The notes under the pieces were generated by a model that ran no database searches, had not been told where the DNA came from, and was given only the letters and a program-made list of their open reading frames with translations. DNA of 10,202 bases from G963674685 sp964591275 (GTDB taxonomy: Bacteria; Lernaellota; Lernaellaia; JACKCT01): positions 1 to 10,202 of the forward strand of contig CAZQAE010000124.1 of assembly GCA_964591275.1 (NCBI GenBank), in the 5' to 3' direction. Numbering within the stretch: the stretch's first letter is position 1; each line of letters begins with the position of its first letter. Positions 5,880 through 10,202 of the stretch are shown here, in pieces. A program made the position numbers and the translations under genes.

Positions 5880-7460
5880 ATGATAAAACATTTGAGCATA
5901 ATTATAATGATCGCTCTTTTCGCCGCTTTTTCGCTGGCGCCGGCTTGCGGTCTTGAGCAAACGGGTCAACACGCCGATCCTGGCGCCCAGGCCTCATCAA
6001 AAAAACTTCAAAACGGTGACGAAGCAAAAGCCGAAGCTCCCGATAAGGCCCACCTGGAACTTTTCGTCATGTCTCAGTGCCCATTCGGAACCAGAGCCGA
6101 ATCCGTCATAGCAAAAGTTTTGGAAGCCTTAAATGAACATACGCATTTGAGCTTGCGTTTCATTGTCGATGAAGTCGGCGGACCGAAAAGATTCGATTCG
6201 CTTCACGGCGCGCCGGAGGTCGAACTCAACCGCGTGCAGATTTGCGCCGGGATCGTCGATTCGACCAAACAGCTTGCCTTTATCGTCGCCAGCAATGAAG
6301 GCGGAAGCGATTGGAAAGCCGCAGCCCGGAAAATGCAGCTGGATGTCGAGGCGATCCAGGCGTGCATTAAAGGCGGTCAGGGCGATGAAGTTCTTTCGGA
6401 AGACGCCAAACGTTGCAAGAAAATGAAGGTCAATGCCAGCCCCACGCTCTTTATCAATGACAAGGAATTTAAAGGTCCTATCACCACCCTGGATATCTTC
6501 GAGGCCGTCTGCGCACATTTGAGTCATAAGGCCCCGCCGGAATGCCGGGAGGCGCCGCCGGATTTTTCCCGGGGCATCAATAGCGCCGGAACCGGAGCCT
6601 GCGCGCCCGACAGCGAGCTGCCTGCCGTCGATCCGTCCATGGTGGACGAAACACCTATCGATCACACGGTCATCGAAGCCGCCGGAGCCTTTTCGGATAA
6701 TATCGAAGAAATCATGACGCAGACCATGCGCATTTATCCGGGCGCGAAGGTTGAAAGGCTTTCCTCCGACAGTGAAAAGGCGAAAAAACTCATCGCAAAG
6801 TACAAACTGGAATGGCTGCCGGCCTACATCTTTCCCAAGTCCATTGAAAAAATGAAAAACTTCGAGCGCTTCCGGCAGATTATGACGCCTCTTGGCGAAG
6901 ATGCGTCGGCCTATCAACTCGATCCGATGAGACTGGGCTGCAACTACAGTCTGAAACGACCGGTGAAAAAGAACTCGATTGACATTTTTTACACGCCCTT
7001 CAGCTACAAGGCCCTGACAATTCTTGTGGATATCCTGGATATTTTACACGATGGCGGCGGAAAAAACTTGCAGATCTCTCTGCGCCCGGTGGGGGTAATC
7101 GCGGCAGGCGACCAGATTTCGGGCCAATACGGCGGTCCCCCGGAAGTTGAGGAAATGGAACGCCACATCGCCATTTACAATTCGACGCCGGATAAATTCC
7201 AAGCCTATCTCAAGGGCCGAATGGAAAATCTCGCCAGTTCCTATTGGGAGGATTATTGCCTGGCGGCAGGATTGGATCCGTCCCGGGTTAAGAAAGAGGC
7301 CCAGTCGGAAAGAACGAAAAAGAAGCTGCTCGCCGACTCCAAGCTCTACTTTGAACTCAACGCAACGCCCGAGATCGCTTTTCTTCTCAACAACGTCGAG
7401 ATCGCCCGCGTGAAGGACATTGACGACTTCAAGCGACTTTTGGATCACTTGTCCAAGTGA
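5880..7460 (+). CDS. Exported protein with three thioredoxin-like segments
   Basis: The 526-residue product starts at ATG 5880, eight bases after GAGGAG. Residues 1-23 form a signal sequence ending LAPAC, so Cys23 may be lipidated, although the lipobox is not canonical; residues 24-57 are a polar linker. Segment 1 (about 58-220) is DsbA-like: the active-site region reads MSQCPFG, with Cys67 but Gly70 where a CxxC protein has its second Cys. The cis-Pro is Pro188 in NASPTLFIN. Segment 2 (about 262-345) is shorter and contains a cis-Pro-like LPAYIF stretch. Segment 3 (about 366-526) repeats the plan of segment 1: YTPFSYKA (371 on) replaces the Cys motif, a GGPPEVEE block matches GAPEVEL of segment 1, and NATPEIAF (494 on) matches the cis-Pro block. 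Segment 3 therefore looks like a duplicated, catalytically dead copy. A role in thiol handling or protein folding outside the cytoplasm is inferred, with a monothiol mechanism at best. It is transcribed alone from the promoter at about 5781-5809. Confidence 0.85.
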   Translation: MIKHLSIIIMIALFAAFSLAPACGLEQTGQHADPGAQASSKKLQNGDEAKAEAPDKAHLELFVMSQCPFGTRAESVIAKVLEALNEHTHLSLRFIVDEVGGPKRFDSLHGAPEVELNRVQICAGIVDSTKQLAFIVASNEGGSDWKAAARKMQLDVEAIQACIKGGQGDEVLSEDAKRCKKMKVNASPTLFINDKEFKGPITTLDIFEAVCAHLSHKAPPECREAPPDFSRGINSAGTGACAPDSELPAVDPSMVDETPIDHTVIEAAGAFSDNIEEIMTQTMRIYPGAKVERLSSDSEKAKKLIAKYKLEWLPAYIFPKSIEKMKNFERFRQIMTPLGEDASAYQLDPMRLGCNYSLKRPVKKNSIDIFYTPFSYKALTILVDILDILHDGGGKNLQISLRPVGVIAAGDQISGQYGGPPEVEEMERHIAIYNSTPDKFQAYLKGRMENLASSYWEDYCLAAGLDPSRVKKEAQSERTKKKLLADSKLYFELNATPEIAFLLNNVEIARVKDIDDFKRLLDHLSK

Positions 7461-7563
7461 AAAGTCAGAAGTTATGAGCCAGATTGTTTCTTGCCCGCGA
7501 AGCGAACTAAAGACTATCCAACTTCTGGATTCTTAATTCTAACTTCTAACTCCTAACTTCTCA
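7454..7563. repeat. Heptamer repeats with inverted arms between convergent genes (island 3)
   Basis: From 7518 seven heptamers run in series: CCAACTT, CTGGATT, CTTAATT, CTAACTT, CTAACTC, CTAACTT and CTCATCA. On the left, 7454-7474 reads as CAAGTGA, AAAGTCA and GAAGTTA, which is the same type of unit on the other strand. CAGAAGTT (7466-7473) is the exact inverse of AACTTCTG (7520-7527), so the transcript could form a long-range hairpin with a 46-base loop. The TGA stop of the thioredoxin-like gene (7458-7460) and the TAG stop of alaS (7555-7553 on the minus strand) both lie within these units. No ordinary T-tailed terminator is visible here, so the structure may serve as one. Confidence 0.65.
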
Positions 7564-10202
7564 TCAATTCCGCCGCCGCCTCAATGGCCTCTGGCAGCTT
7601 GGATGGATTTGAACCGCCGGCCTGCGCCATGTCGGGCTTTCCGCCTCCGCCTCCTCCGACGATTTTGGCCAGCGCTCCGGCAATTTTTCCCGCCTTGTAA
7701 CGGTCCGTGAGATCCTTTGTCACAAGGCAGCATAACATGGCTTTGCCTTTGACCTCGGCGCCGAGAACGACAACGCAGCTTCCCAGTTGGTCCCGAAGCC
7801 TGATGCCCTGCAATCTGAGCTGATTGGCATCGTCGGCCTGCGTGACGACGGCCAGCAGCTTCACGCCGCCAATGTCGCGAACTTTGTCCATCAGATCCCC
7901 GTCGGATTGCGCGCTGAGCTTTTCACGCAATCCCATGATCTCTTTTTCCAATTCCCGGACGTGATCCGAAACGCTTTGCGCTCTTTGAAGGATTTGCTCT
8001 GCGGGAACTTTGTATAAAAGGGTCAGTGCCTTGCCGGCGTCCATCATCGACTGAATTTTTTCCAGCGCCCCGTCGCCGGTCACAGCCTCAATCCGGCGCA
8101 CCCCGGCTGCTATGGAGGACTCCTCGGTGATGATGATCGACCCGATGTCGCCCGAACGCGCAACGTGCGTGCCGCCGCATAGCTCATTGGCGACGCCGCA
8201 GCCGACAACGCGCACTTCGTCGCCGTATTTTTCACCGAACAAAGCGACCGCGCCGGATTCAACCGCATCATCATAGGATTTGACATCCGTTTGAACCGGC
8301 TTATTTTCCAATACGAGCTGATTGGCGATGCGTTGCACCTCACGCAGTTCATCGTCGGTCACGGCCTGAAAATGCGTAAAGTCAAAACGCAGCCGATCCG
8401 GCGCGACCAGCGAACCGGCCTGCCGGGCGTCTCCCCCAAGCACTTCGCGAAGGGCGTAATGCAACAGATGCGTCGCGGTGTGATTTCTTTGAATGGCGTT
8501 CCTGTGTTTTGGATTGACATCAAGATAGATGTCCATTCCAACAGCTAGCTTTCCACCTTTAATAAAGCCTTTATGCACAATAAAGGCATCGCCAGCCATT
8601 TGTGTGTCTTCGACAATAATATCTGGTTTCCGAGGACCCAACACACCGTAGTCTGGATTAAATTCCTTCGATTGTTCTATTTGAATTATTCTAGGAAAGA
8701 ACTTAGCATCACTATAATCCAGTTTTGCCACGCCTGTGTCGCCAACTTGTCCACCTTTTTCAGCGTAAAAAGGTGTTTTATCAGTAATGAATTCGATTTT
8801 GTCGTTTTCATACGCTTCTGAAACAAGCTCACCGTCTTTCACAATGGCTAAAACTTCTGCTTGAGATGTTGTTTCCTTGTATCCTACAAACTCTGTTTTT
8901 GGGTGAACAGTCGAAAGCTCACCTAGCACGCCAAGCCCCGCCTCCTTGTCAAATCGACCATCCTTTTTGCTGCGCGCGCGTTGTCTCTCAAGTTCCCAAT
9001 AGAATATTCTTTCATCCACAACCCATCCTTTTGAACGAGCATGATCTTGAGTCAGGTCTAAAGGGAAACCAAATGTATCATATATAAGAAACGCGACTTC
9101 ACCATAGATGACTTTGTCGCCGCGTATATCAGGGGGTGGTTTTTGAGAAGGATCAGAAATTAATTGCCCCGCACTTCTGCCGCCTCGCTTTTGATAGTAT
9201 TTCGTTGGACTTTCCATGAACTCATTTAAAATGGCCAATCCTTTGGGCAGCGTGCGCAGAAAGCGCTCTTCTTCGTTGAGCACGACTTTTTGGATGTAGC
9301 TTTGGCGCTGTTCCAGTTCCGGGTACGCGTCGCGCATGGCTTCGATGACCGAGTCCACCATCTGGTAGAGAAAAGGTTTGTTGATGCCCAGCAGCACGCC
9401 GTGCCGCGCAGCCCTGCGCATGATGCGCCTGAGCACGTATCCCCGTCCGAGGTTTGAGGGCAAAACGGCGTCGCCGATCAGGAATGTCATGGCTCGGGCA
9501 TGGTCGCAGATCACACGCATGGAAACCGTGGCGTTTTCGTCTTCGCCGTACTTCTGGCCGCTGATGTCGGCGATTTGCTTTCGTATCGGCGCAAACAGGT
9601 CCGTGTCATAGTTCGTCGGAACGCCTTGCAAAAACGCTGCGATGCGCTCGAGTCCCGCTCCCGTATCCACTGACGGCGCGGGCAGGGGCGTCATATTCCC
9701 CTTGTCGTCCCGGTTGTACTGCATAAAGACCAGGTTCCATATCTCCAAAAAACGCTCCGGGTCTTCTTTGATGCCTCCCGGCGTTCCGGGTCTCAGATCG
9801 ACGTGGATTTCCGCGCACGGTCCGCAGGGGCCGGTGTCGCCCATGGACCAGAAGTTTTCTTCTTCGCCCATTCTAACAATGCGCTCCGGCGGCAGGCCGG
9901 AAATTTCGGCCCACAGCCTCGCCGCGTCATCGTCTTCTTCGAAGACTGTCGCGGTCAGGAGATCCGGTGAGATATTCAGAATTTTGGTGACAAACTCCCA
10001 GGCGAACTCAATGGCTTCTTTCTTGAAATAGTCGCCAAAGGAGAAGTTGCCGAGCATCTCGAAGAATGTATGGTGACGCGGCGTTCGGCCCACATTCTCA
10101 AAATCATTGTGCTTGCCCGAGACGCGCAGGCATTTCTGGCTGGATGTCGCGCGCTTTGTCCCAACCTCCTCCTGGCCCAAAAAGACGTTTTTGAACTGCA
10201 CC
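7553..10202 (-). CDS. alaS: Alanyl-tRNA synthetase, 5' end outside the window
   Basis: The enzyme charges tRNA-Ala with alanine in the cytoplasm and hydrolyses mischarged Ser or Gly. The 882 codons present begin at an internal GTG (Val of the conserved VQFKNVFLGQ); about 43 N-terminal residues are missing beyond 10202. Counting from that Val, class II catalytic motifs include KHNDFENVGRTPRHHTFFEM near the start and DTGAGLER at about 180. The NLGRGYVLRRIMRRAARHG helix of the tRNA-binding part follows. The editing domain has the zinc residues His574-x3-His578 (HTATH) and Cys675-x3-His679 (CGGTH). The C-terminal C-Ala region ends with a Gly-rich GGGGGGKPDMAQAGG stretch. All known essential residues that I can see are intact. 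The full protein would be about 925 residues, longer than the roughly 876 of E. coli, owing to extra residues in the middle. That same middle section is markedly AT-rich. The last codons and stop lie inside a heptamer repeat. Confidence 0.97.
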   Translation of the reverse strand, partial: VQFKNVFLGQEEVGTKRATSSQKCLRVSGKHNDFENVGRTPRHHTFFEMLGNFSFGDYFKKEAIEFAWEFVTKILNISPDLLTATVFEEDDDAARLWAEISGLPPERIVRMGEEENFWSMGDTGPCGPCAEIHVDLRPGTPGGIKEDPERFLEIWNLVFMQYNRDDKGNMTPLPAPSVDTGAGLERIAAFLQGVPTNYDTDLFAPIRKQIADISGQKYGEDENATVSMRVICDHARAMTFLIGDAVLPSNLGRGYVLRRIMRRAARHGVLLGINKPFLYQMVDSVIEAMRDAYPELEQRQSYIQKVVLNEEERFLRTLPKGLAILNEFMESPTKYYQKRGGRSAGQLISDPSQKPPPDIRGDKVIYGEVAFLIYDTFGFPLDLTQDHARSKGWVVDERIFYWELERQRARSKKDGRFDKEAGLGVLGELSTVHPKTEFVGYKETTSQAEVLAIVKDGELVSEAYENDKIEFITDKTPFYAEKGGQVGDTGVAKLDYSDAKFFPRIIQIEQSKEFNPDYGVLGPRKPDIIVEDTQMAGDAFIVHKGFIKGGKLAVGMDIYLDVNPKHRNAIQRNHTATHLLHYALREVLGGDARQAGSLVAPDRLRFDFTHFQAVTDDELREVQRIANQLVLENKPVQTDVKSYDDAVESGAVALFGEKYGDEVRVVGCGVANELCGGTHVARSGDIGSIIITEESSIAAGVRRIEAVTGDGALEKIQSMMDAGKALTLLYKVPAEQILQRAQSVSDHVRELEKEIMGLREKLSAQSDGDLMDKVRDIGGVKLLAVVTQADDANQLRLQGIRLRDQLGSCVVVLGAEVKGKAMLCCLVTKDLTDRYKAGKIAGALAKIVGGGGGGKPDMAQAGGSNPSKLPEAIEAAAELMRS
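8490..9235. other. AT-rich mosaic segment inside alaS
   Basis: By hand count 8521-9240 has about 42% GC, against about 60% for 9241-9480 and about 55% for 8281-8520. The segment encodes residues about 322-570 of the visible AlaRS: the linker after the tRNA-recognition domain and the first part of the editing domain, ending just before HTATH. It stays in frame throughout. It includes an extra stretch around 9110-9220 (residues beginning MESPTKYYQKRGG), absent from typical AlaRS before the GEVAF motif. Recombination with a lower-GC relative is the simplest reading; boundaries are approximate. Confidence 0.6.

Noticed and set aside
10199..10201. GTG as the start codon of alaS
   Set aside because: It encodes the Val of the conserved region before QFKNVFLGQ. 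AlaRS has about 43 residues before this, so the gene is cut by the window edge rather than starting here.

Overview
The window looks like chromosomal DNA of a Gram-negative-type bacterium of moderate GC content. The evidence for this is exported proteins with N-terminal signal sequences, canonical AGGAG-type ribosome binding sites, and a large secreted protein that joins an FG-GAP beta-propeller to a Cys-rich region and an Asp-rich tail. I associate that last architecture with uncultivated Deltaproteobacteria-like lineages (Myxococcota and relatives). That is an impression from protein style, not a phylogenetic result. UGA is an ordinary stop codon here: three long genes end on it.

Layout from left to right. 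A period-7 pyrimidine-rich tandem repeat (1-63) precedes an unrecognised 294-residue protein (105-989) and a rhomboid-family membrane protease (1023-1790), both on the plus strand and probably co-transcribed. Running into the rhomboid gene from the other strand is a small reading frame (2038 down to 1787). It has a strong Shine-Dalgarno sequence, encodes one membrane helix, and is interrupted by a single in-frame UGA after codon 30. It continues open for 52 more codons and then stops, overlapping the rhomboid stop by four bases. This is the most interesting object in the window, because it reads like an undescribed small membrane selenoprotein. A gene-poor stretch (2039-2398) follows. Next comes a 927-residue secreted FG-GAP protein (2399-5182), a bidirectional terminator (about 5210-5244), and a convergent SCP2-type lipid-carrier gene (5589 down to 5263). 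Divergent from that gene, behind a good sigma-70-type promoter, lies an exported protein with three thioredoxin-like segments (5880-7460). It converges on alaS (alanyl-tRNA synthetase, minus strand, 7553 to the window edge, with the N-terminus outside the window).

Two patterns cut across the genes. First, three intergenic places (1-63, about 2229-2263, about 7454-7563) carry degenerate tandem heptamers of related CTTC-type sequence. At the third place the stop codons of both convergent genes lie inside the heptamers. Second, the middle of alaS (about 8490-9235) has about 42% GC by hand count, against 55-60% on either side, and contains extra residues relative to typical AlaRS. This suggests a recombined segment.

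The genes do not form one pathway. alaS is housekeeping. The rhomboid, the thioredoxin-like protein and the FG-GAP protein concern the envelope or exterior. No mobile element, CRISPR array, tRNA or rRNA was recognised.
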